Shown here: positions 18,952 to 28,900 of the stretch, piece by piece
Numbering within the stretch: the first letter of the stretch is position 1
Layout: every line of letters begins with the position of its first letter
Made by a program: the position numbers and the translations under genes
Source: JASDSY01 sp041441465
GTDB taxonomy: Bacteria; Muiribacteriota; UBA9980
Length of the DNA stretch: 64,000 nt
NCBI GenBank assembly: GCA_041441465.1
Contig: JASDSY010000001.1
Span: forward strand, 1-64,000
Reading direction: 5' to 3'
Notes under the pieces: generated by a model
The model's database searches: none
Seen by the model: the letters and a program-made list of their open reading frames with translations, nothing else
Told to the model about the DNA's origin: nothing

Positions 18952-21520
18952 TACCGAATTGACAGCTCAACATTCGAATATTTCAAATGAGACGCCTAAA
19001 AGCGCAATGATTTGCCTTGCGGGCGATATTCCTCAAGTTATAACCGAATCAATACAGGCACTTATGTATTATAAAAATGAAATTCCGGATAATTTATATA
19101 TCCTTGTCACATCGGGCGCAAAAACTAATGTGAAAAATTTAGAAAATGAAATTAACAAATATTTTACTGACTTAAAAATTAATAAAAAAAATATCAAAGG
19201 AATACGAGTAGAGGAGATTCAGCTTAAAGATGAAGAAACAGGTTCAATAATCGAAGACATTAAAACTGAAAACCATATTCAAATACTCGAAAAATATATA
19301 AATAAAACCATAGAAACAATAAAAAGCCAAAATATAAATAAAATATATTATTGTGTCGCTTCGGGGCGAAAGGTTATAGCCTCGGTGTTAGGCTATTTTG
19401 TTCAACTTTACGGTACTGAAAATGATTTAATGTTTCAAGTACAATTAAATTATTCAGACGAGCTCAAAGAAAAACAAAAAAATAAATACTGGCATCCCAA
19501 AGAAGCGTTAACGCTTGTAGAAATACCATTTTACAGGACAAATCAACCTGTCCTTTACAAAATTTTAAATTATATAACAGACAACAAATTAAAACAATCA
19601 TTCTTAAATTTCTATAACTCTATAGTATCACCGGCAGTTTCAAAACTTCTTTACGGTTTTAACATTTACGATCATTTCGTTGACCACGGATTAAATCATT
19701 CATTAAACATATTAAAAATACTGGTTGATTTATTAAATCCTGACAATAAAAATGAGATTTCATTAACTTGCGAAGAAGTTTATATTCTGGCTTGCGCAAT
19801 TATGCTTCACGACATAGGAATGTGCGGCAATAAAGGAAATAAGCGTTCAGAACCGGGGATAGTCAGAAAATATCATGGTTTGATATCTTACGAGCTCTTA
19901 AACCCAGAAGCTGAAAAAGAACAAAATAAAGATTCTAAAAAACATTCATCAAATAGAAACATTCACGACACAATAACTGAAGACGGCAAAAATATCGAAT
20001 TAAAACACCGTTTAAAAGAAATATCCCTCTTATGCAAATATCACCAGCAAAGTTCACGAATGCGCGGCAAACCACAATTTGACAACAATTTAAAAGAAGA
20101 AACCGGCACGCTGGAATATGACATAAAAACCATATTAGAAATCAATAACGATTTTGAATGCAATCACAGAACTTATAAATTAGCCGCTTTGCTCCGAGTT
20201 CTTGATTCATTTGACGTTCAACAATCACGATTATTTAACGTCGAGGTAATGAAAAAACAAATTGATAAAAATGATCAGAATAAGGAAAATCTAAAACAAA
20301 TAATATGGCAGGTCTTTAGAAGCATTATAGAAAAATTAAATGTTTCTTCGGAAAATCTTAACCAAACATATGAAAATTATTTTGATAATCATTTTGACGA
20401 TTTTTTGGAATATGTAAATGAGTTAAATAATGAGATTAAAAAAAGCTGCGACCAAGGTTCTAAAAATAAAATAGACAGTCAAAACCTGGAAAAATTAATC
20501 GAACAATATAAGGAAATTGATATTCAGGAACCACAGCATTATCAAAAACATCTTTCAATAAAATCAGTAATATTAAAAAATAAAAAAGTGATATTAAAAC
20601 CCGACCTTGAAAGTGAAGAAAAAAGAATTTTTACAAGGATAGCTCAGCGTGAAATAAAAAATGAAATATCAAAACTATACGATATTTTTAAAAAAAATAA
20701 AATTAATTTCTACGATGTTATTATCGAAGGATATCCGGGCCATGAATATGAAAAAAAAATTCAAATAGATAATATCAAACGCTTCGAAGAAATAAAGCAA
20801 GAGCTGACAAAATGTAAAAACGGTGATTTTATTTTTACGCAATTAAGCCAAAAAGTATCAGAAAACGGATTTCAGTTAAAAAAAATAGATAGTTCAACCA
20901 CCGTAACAAACTGCGACCATTATTATGATGCTTCGGATAATGAACATCCGCTTGGAATTCTTTACGAAGAAGGAAGCCGCATTCGCCTGCGCGAAACTTC
21001 GGCTATTGACAATGAAAAAAGAATCGAGAATACAGAAAAAAGAATATGCTTTAAATCATCGAAAAATGAAAGTGAAAAATATGGAAACATCGAAATCGAA
21101 CCTATATTTTACGATGATAATGTTCCTGAAAAATTATCTTCTGAGTTATTAAAAAAGTATTTTGACCTTGAATTATTAAAAAAATATTTTGACCTTGAAT
21201 ACTCAAAAAAGTGTAAAATAGAGGTTAAACGCCAGCTTATAATAATAAAAATGGAATCTAAAAACAACAAAGACAGATTATGGGCTTATGAAGTTGAAGT
21301 CGCGCTCGATGAAATAACTTTTTTTGACGCTCAAAATAATAAACGCGGTGTTGATTTTGAACTTGAAATAGAAAACACTCTTGCAACAAAAGAAATTTGC
21401 GATAATATTTACGAATTTATAATTGATAGATTTAAAGCTTATAATTTAAAAGAAATAAGCAAAAATAATTCAAACAAGTATAAAAAATGTATTTCTATAA
21501 TAAATAACTCTTTAAAATAA
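18944..21520 (+). CDS. CARF/ring-nuclease-like + HD + CYTH fusion protein
   Basis: 858 aa, three modules. (1) About 20-200: similar to the CRISPR-associated NE0113/TIGR02584 CARF-clan family, with AMICLAGDIPQVITES (21-36), EDIKTEN, YYCVASGRKVIASVLGYF (136-152) and a YWHP end. (2) About 230-430: an HD domain, with YDHFVDHGLNHS (His244, 248, 252), LHDIGM (His289-Asp290) and His367. (3) About 598-835: CYTH, with EYEKK as ExExK (601-605), DHYYDAS, SRIRLRET, RICFKSSKNE, YGNIEIE, WAYEVEVALDE and FELEIEN. The start overlaps the upstream CYTH gene. A 27-bp tandem duplication lies at 21143-21196. Likely a cyclic-oligoadenylate-sensing or -degrading effector. I know no described protein with this domain order. 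Confidence 0.8.
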   Translation: MNNTELTAQHSNISNETPKSAMICLAGDIPQVITESIQALMYYKNEIPDNLYILVTSGAKTNVKNLENEINKYFTDLKINKKNIKGIRVEEIQLKDEETGSIIEDIKTENHIQILEKYINKTIETIKSQNINKIYYCVASGRKVIASVLGYFVQLYGTENDLMFQVQLNYSDELKEKQKNKYWHPKEALTLVEIPFYRTNQPVLYKILNYITDNKLKQSFLNFYNSIVSPAVSKLLYGFNIYDHFVDHGLNHSLNILKILVDLLNPDNKNEISLTCEEVYILACAIMLHDIGMCGNKGNKRSEPGIVRKYHGLISYELLNPEAEKEQNKDSKKHSSNRNIHDTITEDGKNIELKHRLKEISLLCKYHQQSSRMRGKPQFDNNLKEETGTLEYDIKTILEINNDFECNHRTYKLAALLRVLDSFDVQQSRLFNVEVMKKQIDKNDQNKENLKQIIWQVFRSIIEKLNVSSENLNQTYENYFDNHFDDFLEYVNELNNEIKKSCDQGSKNKIDSQNLEKLIEQYKEIDIQEPQHYQKHLSIKSVILKNKKVILKPDLESEEKRIFTRIAQREIKNEISKLYDIFKKNKINFYDVIIEGYPGHEYEKKIQIDNIKRFEEIKQELTKCKNGDFIFTQLSQKVSENGFQLKKIDSSTTVTNCDHYYDASDNEHPLGILYEEGSRIRLRETSAIDNEKRIENTEKRICFKSSKNESEKYGNIEIEPIFYDDNVPEKLSSELLKKYFDLELLKKYFDLEYSKKCKIEVKRQLIIIKMESKNNKDRLWAYEVEVALDEITFFDAQNNKRGVDFELEIENTLATKEICDNIYEFIIDRFKAYNLKEISKNNSNKYKKCISIINNSLK
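21143..21196 (+). repeat. 27-bp tandem duplication inside the CARF-HD-CYTH gene
   Basis: Two near-identical in-frame copies (21143-21169, 21170-21196) encode ELLKKYFDL twice in the CYTH domain. The copies differ at two wobble positions (G/A), so it is not brand new. It lengthens a loop between beta strands without breaking the frame. Confidence 0.9.
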
Positions 21521-21546
21521 TTAAAAAAATCTTCCACATTAAGTAA

Positions 21547-21591
21547 AAAAAGGCTATGCTTATTAATTTTATTAATAAGCATAGCCTTTTT
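21547..21591. terminator. Bidirectional terminator between converging operons
   Basis: A perfect 21-bp stem (21547-21567 with 21571-21591) with a TTT loop, a GC-containing core and A/T tails on both sides. It ends the plus-strand cas/CARF operon and the minus-strand RNA polymerase operon at the same point. Confidence 0.92.
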
Positions 21592-21624
21592 GCTTTAATA
21601 AAATAATAAACTGACTTTTTCAGT

Positions 21625-22827
21625 TTATTCGAAATTAATTTCATAAATATCAGAAAAAAGTTTTTTATCAAACTTATTTTCCAGAGTCTTAGATGTTTTT
21701 CGTTCATATTCATCATGATCATCAATAAAAAAATACCTGATATAAAGTTTATTAGACTGCATATCAAAATAATAGACAAATCTTGTAAGACGATTACCGC
21801 CGCTGGTTTTGGCGATTATATAATCGCCGTCATAATTTTGCCATGAATGAATGGATAAGTTTCTAAACTGCGGATCAAAAAGTTTTATAACATTGTTTTC
21901 AAATATATTAATTGTTAATTTATCGCTTGACTCAAGTTGTTTCTTTAATTCATTCGTAATATTGACAATACCGGTTTTCTTTTTAAAATTTTCCCATAAT
22001 AAAAGGCCAAAAGCTGAAAGTTCATAAGTCTGTTTTTCAACTTCAATTAAAAGCGAACTAATTATAAAATTTTTAATATCTTCATTCGGTACATATTTAC
22101 GGATATCCGAGGATTTAATTTGAATTTCACGGTCTATGAATTTCAAAAATTCAATATTGTTAATTATTATATCAAAATCTAATCTGAAAGGAAGCGGTGG
22201 AATGGTGAGCAATTCGCCGGACCGTTCAAAAATATATTTATTATCAATTCCAAAAGTCATAGCAATAATAGTAAGATAAGGCGCTATCGACTTAAATCCT
22301 GAAGTCGAATTTATAATGAAGCGCCGTTCATCTTTTAAGTTTTTATTATCAACTACTTTGATTATTTCTTCCATTAAATTTTTTATGCCATATTTTTTAA
22401 ATTGTATTCCGCTATAAACATTGAGCTGTTTAATTTTTGTTATTTCACATTCATAATTAAGTTTTTTATGCCAATATTCCTGAAGCAAGCTGGCGCATAG
22501 TTCACCATCAAGAGTATCCGTGTAAAAAAAATGAATTTTATCAGAACTATGTTCGATTATCTTCGACAAGCTCGTCATTTCCGCCGAAATGTTTTTATAA
22601 TCCATATCGGACATTTCACTTAAAAATCGCCTGGCAATAGATTTAGTTTTATTGTATAATTCCATAATACTGGAATCATTTTGCGCCATTACAATATCTT
22701 TTCCTTCGACTGATTTTAAAAATCGCTTTATTATTTCAGTATCATCAATAACTTTATTTTTGCTTTCAATATGTTTAATAAGCGATATACCAACTATAGT
22801 TATAATATATTGAGTCTTTTGTATCAA
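21625..22827 (-). CDS. CARF-RelE protein, Cami1-like ribosome-targeting ribonuclease
   Basis: 400 aa with a TTG start preceded by AAGGAAGTGA. Residues about 5-215 form a CARF domain of the APE2256/TIGR02619 kind: FFYTDTLDG, INSTSGFKSI (172-181) as the ligand-binding motif, and YIFERSGELLTIPPLPF. A helical linker (about 220-305) leads to a C-terminal RelE-like domain (about 310-385): LSIHSWQNYDGDYIIAK, RLTRFVYYFD, YIRYFFIDDHDEYERK. CARF-RelE ribonucleases such as Cami1 are switched on by cyclic tetra-adenylate and cut mRNA at the ribosome. It is the third gene of the RNA polymerase operon, 22 bases after the AAA+ gene. This ties that operon to CRISPR signalling. Confidence 0.82.
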   Translation of the reverse strand: MIQKTQYIITIVGISLIKHIESKNKVIDDTEIIKRFLKSVEGKDIVMAQNDSSIMELYNKTKSIARRFLSEMSDMDYKNISAEMTSLSKIIEHSSDKIHFFYTDTLDGELCASLLQEYWHKKLNYECEITKIKQLNVYSGIQFKKYGIKNLMEEIIKVVDNKNLKDERRFIINSTSGFKSIAPYLTIIAMTFGIDNKYIFERSGELLTIPPLPFRLDFDIIINNIEFLKFIDREIQIKSSDIRKYVPNEDIKNFIISSLLIEVEKQTYELSAFGLLLWENFKKKTGIVNITNELKKQLESSDKLTINIFENNVIKLFDPQFRNLSIHSWQNYDGDYIIAKTSGGNRLTRFVYYFDMQSNKLYIRYFFIDDHDEYERKTSKTLENKFDKKLFSDIYEINFE

Positions 22828-22849
22828 ATTTTATCACTTCCTTTATATT

Positions 22850-25800
22850 TTATTTTAAGGATCTATAAACTGAATTTTTAGGATTGCCGTTCATTCGTTC
22901 AAGAGCAATTATTCCTTTTTTTCTCATAGTGCTCAAAATTCGCTCGCTTATATATTTAGCGCTTAGTCCTAATTTTGCAGCAATTTCATTTTTACTCAAA
23001 GCTTTTCCACTACATAATTTCAATATTTTTTTCTCAATAAATTTCCTAACTCCAGTATTTATTTTTAATGAACTATCCAGTGGTTTTATTTTCTTTTTGT
23101 TTATCGCCGACAAAATTTCATTATCCTTTTTTTTGTTTTTCATAACCATATCATCATCAATTAACGCTGAAATTTTACCGCCGGTTTTATTTTCTAATTT
23201 CAAAATGCCAGAATCGCAATATAATAATTCATTGCTTTTTTTTATTTTTTCCGGCAGGTGCCTCATTTTTATTATCCTTGAATTCTCATAGACGGAGTTC
23301 GAAACCGCCTCACGCAGAACAAGTTCCAATTCTCTGAAATTCCCAGGATAATCATATCCCAAAAGCTTGCCAAGCGCGTCCGGCAATATTCCGCATATTG
23401 CATAATTGAACATATATTCATCATCATCGGCTATCAACTCATAATCTTGATTTTTTAAAAATTCTAACTTATGCTTATCTTCAACCTTAACAAGCGGATT
23501 GATTTCGGGGTTCTGCATTACATAATCAATTAGAATCTTTAAGTCTTCCCTACGTTTTCGAAGCGGCAATATTTCAAGTTTAAATTTAAAACGATGATAA
23601 AGATCCTCCCGAAAATTACCGAAAGAATTTTTTTCGTTTTTTCTGTCTTCGTCATTCAAATCATTTTTCGGATCGATCGCCTCATTTGTGGCCGCCACTA
23701 CAAAATTTGGAATATATAACGCATTTCCAGAATATCCGAGCGGACTGATTTCATAATTTTGAAGATATATCAGCAATTTAGCTTGGCATTGCGGCAGAAG
23801 CTGTCCCACTTCATCCAAAAACATAATATTTCCAATAGAATTTAAAACTATGCCAGTTTTTCTGGATACATCGGTAGCTGATTTATCCAGACAACCAAAA
23901 AATGCCGAATCAAAAAGTTCTGCCGTATAATTTGAACAATTCAATCCTTTGACATCCATTGGCTTTTTAAAAGAACACATTTTATTTAAAAACTCTTTTA
24001 TCCAATCGACCACAAGAGACTTACCAGTACCTGTTTCGCCCTTAATCAATATTGAAAAACCATTCCATATTTTATTTTTCCTGGTAAAATATTCAGGCAC
24101 TTTAAAATTTTTATCCTCCATGTCCCGAAGTAATTTTACCTGGCTATTTTCTTTATAGCATTCATTTTTTCCTAATTCTAATTTCATGGTTTCGAACAAT
24201 TTGCTCATATTTAACTTTATAAGCTCATTTCTCAGGCGCAGTAATTCATAACGATTTTTCCCGATAAAAAGCGAAGAAAATTTATTTTTGCGATAAAATT
24301 CATTTAATTCTTTTACAGAAGTAATTTCGATTTTACACTCTGAACCGATTTTGAAAATGTTCTCACTATTTTCAAGATTATCAAGATAATTTTTTATTAA
24401 TTCAACCAATTTTTCATTTTTAGCAGGATCAATTATTTCGTCTATCTGAAACAATCCGTAAAATTTGGGATAATTAGCGTCTATAACCTGTTCTTCAAGC
24501 ATTTTAATTTTAAACTCGCTGACCGCGAATATCACAGGCGGAAAATTTTGCATCGACTTATATTTTTTATCAATAATTTTATAAAATTTTTCAAGTATCG
24601 CATTATCTGCATTTGAAATATCATAAATAATAAAACCAATATCATGATCTTTAAGTGCGTCTGAAAAATCGCCGTCAAATTTTTTAAATAAACACATTGA
24701 ATCAGGAAAATTATTTTTCTGAAATACTTCAAAACATCTAATATTATTAACATTAGATGAAATAACAGCCGCATATTTCTGTTCTTTCTTTTCAGGCTCT
24801 GAGACTTTTAAAGATTTCTTTGATTTTATAGATTCACATAGAATTTCCACTTCTTCACTTGCCAGGCTATTTTTTTTTCTTAATTCCGGCGTTGCCTCAA
24901 ATTGGCTGTTTATGTTTATTTTATTATTTTTTCCTGTTGCACTTATATCGGCTGCTTTTCTTACATCGATTATTTCGGACTGTCTTTTAAAGCCATTAAT
25001 AATATATTCATCATACCTTTCAGAGTTCATTTCCGCCAACCCATAAACTTCGCCAGCAATTCTGATCGAGTTATTTCTTCCGCTGCGAGCGTTAATTTGA
25101 TAATCTGGATACCTCGAATTAAAAAAATCGAGTAACGCCGAATTCTTCAATTTATCAGGCAAATAATGATTAATTTCGCTCCATACAGACCTTAAAATAA
25201 CCGCCATGGCAAATTTTGAAAGAACAATATTCCCTTCATCAGAGCTATCAAAAAAATCGGAAACATCATAATAATAACCATTAATTTTAATTCGATAACG
25301 GTTCACAATGTTTGAAAAAATACCCGGATCTATTTTAGATTCTTCAGAAAAATTATTTTGAGTCAAAGGTTTTAATTTAAAAAAGCGATCAAAGTCAGAA
25401 CCCATTTTTATAAAATCAGAAAATCTTATTTTGAATTCTTCAGAAAAATTTTCGAAAATTTTATTTATTTCCAAATTTTCAGATTTTTTTATAAAAATAA
25501 TTTTAATTTCTTGGTCAATATAATATAATTCAAGCGCAATTTCTTTATTTTCACTTTTTATTAATTCGCCGTAATCATTAAAAATTTCGTAATTGGATTC
25601 ATTGCTATATATTTCACTATTCTTATAATTAAACAACTCTTCGAAAAATTCACCATCGTCAACATAAGTATCTTCAATGCCAGGCATAGAATCTTTAAAG
25701 TTATCATCTTTAATTTCATTTCCATCGCTTTTAGCTATAAACGGATCTTCAGAAAGCTTAATTTTATCAATAATTTCAATAATCGGAATAATTTTGTTTA

Positions 25801-25852
25801 TTTCATAATTAGCAATTTGAATTTTATTTTTGGGAATTTGCTTCATCGCCAT
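22850..25852 (-). CDS. NtrC-type AAA+ regulator lacking the GAFTGA sigma54 loop
   Basis: 1000 aa. Residues 1-350 are unrecognised and acidic. About 365-500 looks like a receiver-type alpha/beta fold (YAAVISSNV, IGFIIYDIS, PPVIFAVS), without a clear phosphorylation triad. The AAA+ core is of the sigma54-activator family: Walker A GETGTGKS (605-612), Walker B IMFLDEV (Asp680, Glu681), and FREDLYHRFKFKLEILPLRKR with arginine fingers. The C terminus has a winged-helix/HTH (ALSKNEIAAKLGLSAKYISERI). In the loop where activators carry GAFTGA, this protein reads KSATDV, so contact with sigma54 is not expected. Ribosome-binding site AAGGAG. It lies 70 bases after the fused RNA polymerase gene. Inference: it opens promoters or loads for that polymerase instead. 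Confidence 0.85.
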   Translation of the reverse strand: MAMKQIPKNKIQIANYEINKIIPIIEIIDKIKLSEDPFIAKSDGNEIKDDNFKDSMPGIEDTYVDDGEFFEELFNYKNSEIYSNESNYEIFNDYGELIKSENKEIALELYYIDQEIKIIFIKKSENLEINKIFENFSEEFKIRFSDFIKMGSDFDRFFKLKPLTQNNFSEESKIDPGIFSNIVNRYRIKINGYYYDVSDFFDSSDEGNIVLSKFAMAVILRSVWSEINHYLPDKLKNSALLDFFNSRYPDYQINARSGRNNSIRIAGEVYGLAEMNSERYDEYIINGFKRQSEIIDVRKAADISATGKNNKININSQFEATPELRKKNSLASEEVEILCESIKSKKSLKVSEPEKKEQKYAAVISSNVNNIRCFEVFQKNNFPDSMCLFKKFDGDFSDALKDHDIGFIIYDISNADNAILEKFYKIIDKKYKSMQNFPPVIFAVSEFKIKMLEEQVIDANYPKFYGLFQIDEIIDPAKNEKLVELIKNYLDNLENSENIFKIGSECKIEITSVKELNEFYRKNKFSSLFIGKNRYELLRLRNELIKLNMSKLFETMKLELGKNECYKENSQVKLLRDMEDKNFKVPEYFTRKNKIWNGFSILIKGETGTGKSLVVDWIKEFLNKMCSFKKPMDVKGLNCSNYTAELFDSAFFGCLDKSATDVSRKTGIVLNSIGNIMFLDEVGQLLPQCQAKLLIYLQNYEISPLGYSGNALYIPNFVVAATNEAIDPKNDLNDEDRKNEKNSFGNFREDLYHRFKFKLEILPLRKRREDLKILIDYVMQNPEINPLVKVEDKHKLEFLKNQDYELIADDDEYMFNYAICGILPDALGKLLGYDYPGNFRELELVLREAVSNSVYENSRIIKMRHLPEKIKKSNELLYCDSGILKLENKTGGKISALIDDDMVMKNKKKDNEILSAINKKKIKPLDSSLKINTGVRKFIEKKILKLCSGKALSKNEIAAKLGLSAKYISERILSTMRKKGIIALERMNGNPKNSVYRSLK

Positions 25853-25922
25853 TTGAAACTTTCTCCTTCCATAATTTATGTCAATCGCCTAAAGCGCATT
25901 ATAAAACGTTATTATAATATTT

Positions 25923-28900
25923 TTATATGGTCGAGAATAAAATTTTCGATTTTTCAGAACATTCATCCGCAGTATACTCCATTTCAGTAATATTGTTTTT
26001 AATCATATCCCATAGCTGATTTTTAGTTTGAACGGCGAGACCCGAATATGAAATTCTTGCTAAAAAATCTCTTTCTTCACGGCAGCCTGCATTCAAATTG
26101 GAATATTTTACAACTAATTGGCCTTTATTATCAAAACCGAGCATCGCTTTTAAAAGCAAATCAAAATTAACAACGCTTAATTTTTGTCCTACCACATAAT
26201 TTTTATAAACGGCACTTAAGATTTCATAAAATGACAATTCTACATTTGTTTTTAATTTTTTATCATTTTTAACTTTTGAGAATGCCTGTTTTAACGAATC
26301 GACAGCATTTCCAAATGTATCTTTTTTGTAAATACCACCGCCATGAAACATTTTCATGGCAAGTTGCGTTCCGCGTTCACCGATAGTCTGGCCAGTAACA
26401 ATACCTGCTCTAAAACCAATTTCAGGCAATTTCCCTCTTGTTATATCATATCCATAACATTTGGAGCAAATTCCTTTTTTAGAATCACACTTAAGCGGAC
26501 TTCTAACGATAATTTTTTCGCCGTTTTTTATATCTTCGATACACTTACTTATAGATACAGAATTTTCATATTTATCAGCCAATAAATCAGGTACAATTAT
26601 TTTATCATTTTTAGTAAAACGATACAGTAAAAAGTACTTAATAAAATTATATAATTCAGTTCCTTTTTCATAATTTCCATTGATAATTTCACTGACTTTT
26701 CCGCCAAAAATCTTACGAATTTCTTCATTGCCAATATTTAAAAATCGAGAAGTTTTACAGTCATATTCAGTAATTTTAAAGTCGTAAAGTGCTTCGACAA
26801 GTGTCCTTGTGAAATGCCCGCATACAGGCGTAAGTAATTTTTTTTGACCCAGTCCGCAACGTGCGCCATGAGCTGAAATAAAATATTCGTAAACACTATG
26901 CCCCTGCAATAAGCTTGTTTTAACTTCGCTAACTGAAGATAGCGGCGGGAAATCACGCCTAATTGACTGCATTTGCCCTCGTGTTTTTATCAATTGCATT
27001 ATCTGCTCTTCGTTACCACGCGATCCGGAATTTATAAGCAAAGCGACTCCATTATCAATTAACTCAGGTAATTTAATAAAATTTTTAAAGCTTTTTTTGG
27101 CGCTATCAAATAATAGATTTTTACCCGAAAGATATTTTTGATATTTATCGCTTAATTCAATAAGATCACCAATCCCAAACGAAACACCTTTTAAAGTTGC
27201 AGCCTCGAGTGACATATTTTTTAATAAATCGACGCTTTCCAGAACTTTACTGTAAAAACAATCTCTTTGATATATATCATCTCGTCCAAATATTTCTTTT
27301 ACAAGTCTTATCAATATCGAATTTATTATATTTAGAGGTTTCGGTAATTCTTTAGAACCAGTAACTTTACTCAACTCATCAATATCTTTGTATCTGCCTT
27401 CAGAAGAATCATTTATAACCGCATTTATAAAATGTTTTTCATTGCCATACTTAAACATATCAAATAATTCAAGCAATTTATTTTTATAAAAATAATTATC
27501 AAATTTCAAAAGCAAATGATCGCCAAGTTGAAAATCCTGTTCATAATGTAAAAGCGTCTTTCCCGAAGCAAAAGAATGCATTAGATTATTATATATCCCC
27601 AATTTTTTTTTTATTTCAGCCTGTATTGATTTACCATCAAAATAATACAGCGCACCGGTATCGCCGTCAAAATCAGCTCCAAGTCCTTCACAAACCAGAG
27701 GATGAAGTTTTATTACATTTTCATCGCAAACTTTAGCTACTCTATATGCTTGCATACTAAAACGATGTAAAGAGGGCTGCCTGTTAAATATTATATATTC
27801 TTGATTCTCTTTTAACCAATTATTTATATATTCAATCTGGCTTTTAAGGCTTCTTCTTCTACCCTGTTTGGGCATGACTTTTTTAAAAAATTTAACGGCA
27901 AATTTATAAGAAATTATAATTTCTCCCAATTTAAGTTCAGGCTCAGGAACAATTACTGCTCGGCCTGAAAAATCTATTCTGCGTCCCAACATTTTATTTC
28001 TTAAAAGTCCATCTTTTGTCGCTAATATAGAAAGAATGCCTTTGCTATCAACATCATCGCTAAAAAATAACTTTCTTATTTCATCATAAATGTTATTTTT
28101 CCCTTCATTGACCTTAGTAATTATCTTTTCATACTGTTTATTCAAAAAATTTTGAAATTTTAAAATTTTGAAGTTTTCACCTTTTTTATCTTTTCCTAAT
28201 TCAATAAGAGCATTTTTTACGCAATCTTCCATCCTTAAAATAACAGGAGGAACAAGTAAAAATTCCATCCCGCAATTATCAATTAATTCAAAAGCCTTTT
28301 TTATGTCATTTGGTAAAAGTTTTTCTTCAAGAGCTTCAAAAATTTCTTTAAGTTTTTTTTGGCTGCCGCGATTTTCCCAGAATTCTTTATCGTTTTTTAA
28401 CAGATGATAATCGGAAACATTTGTTTTCAATATGTTATCTATATCATTAACCCATCTTGATATACCTTCGCCACTTGCATTTTTGACTATAGACTTTAAT
28501 GTATTAGCTAAATTATCTGCCAATATAGGATTTATAATAACAGAATTAAATTTAATAAAACCGAACCTATGATAAAGCGAATTACCATTTTTCTTATAAT
28601 CAAACCCTTTATAATATTCCTGTGAAATTAGTTCTTTTTGTATTTTTTTAGCATTCGTATAATTGATTGTCTCATTTTTATTTTTTAATAAAAAATTAAC
28701 AGCGCAATAATAATTATCTTCAAAATTCTTCGGATCGATCTGACCACATATAACATCATGATCGACAATCATCAATTTTTTGAGTTGTTCAAAATTTTTG
28801 ACTAAAGACAATCCGTAACTGAAATTTTTACCATCATTATTCATTCGTATGAAAATACCAAGAGCTTTAAACCAGGCAGTCATTGCATGACTTACCGCTA

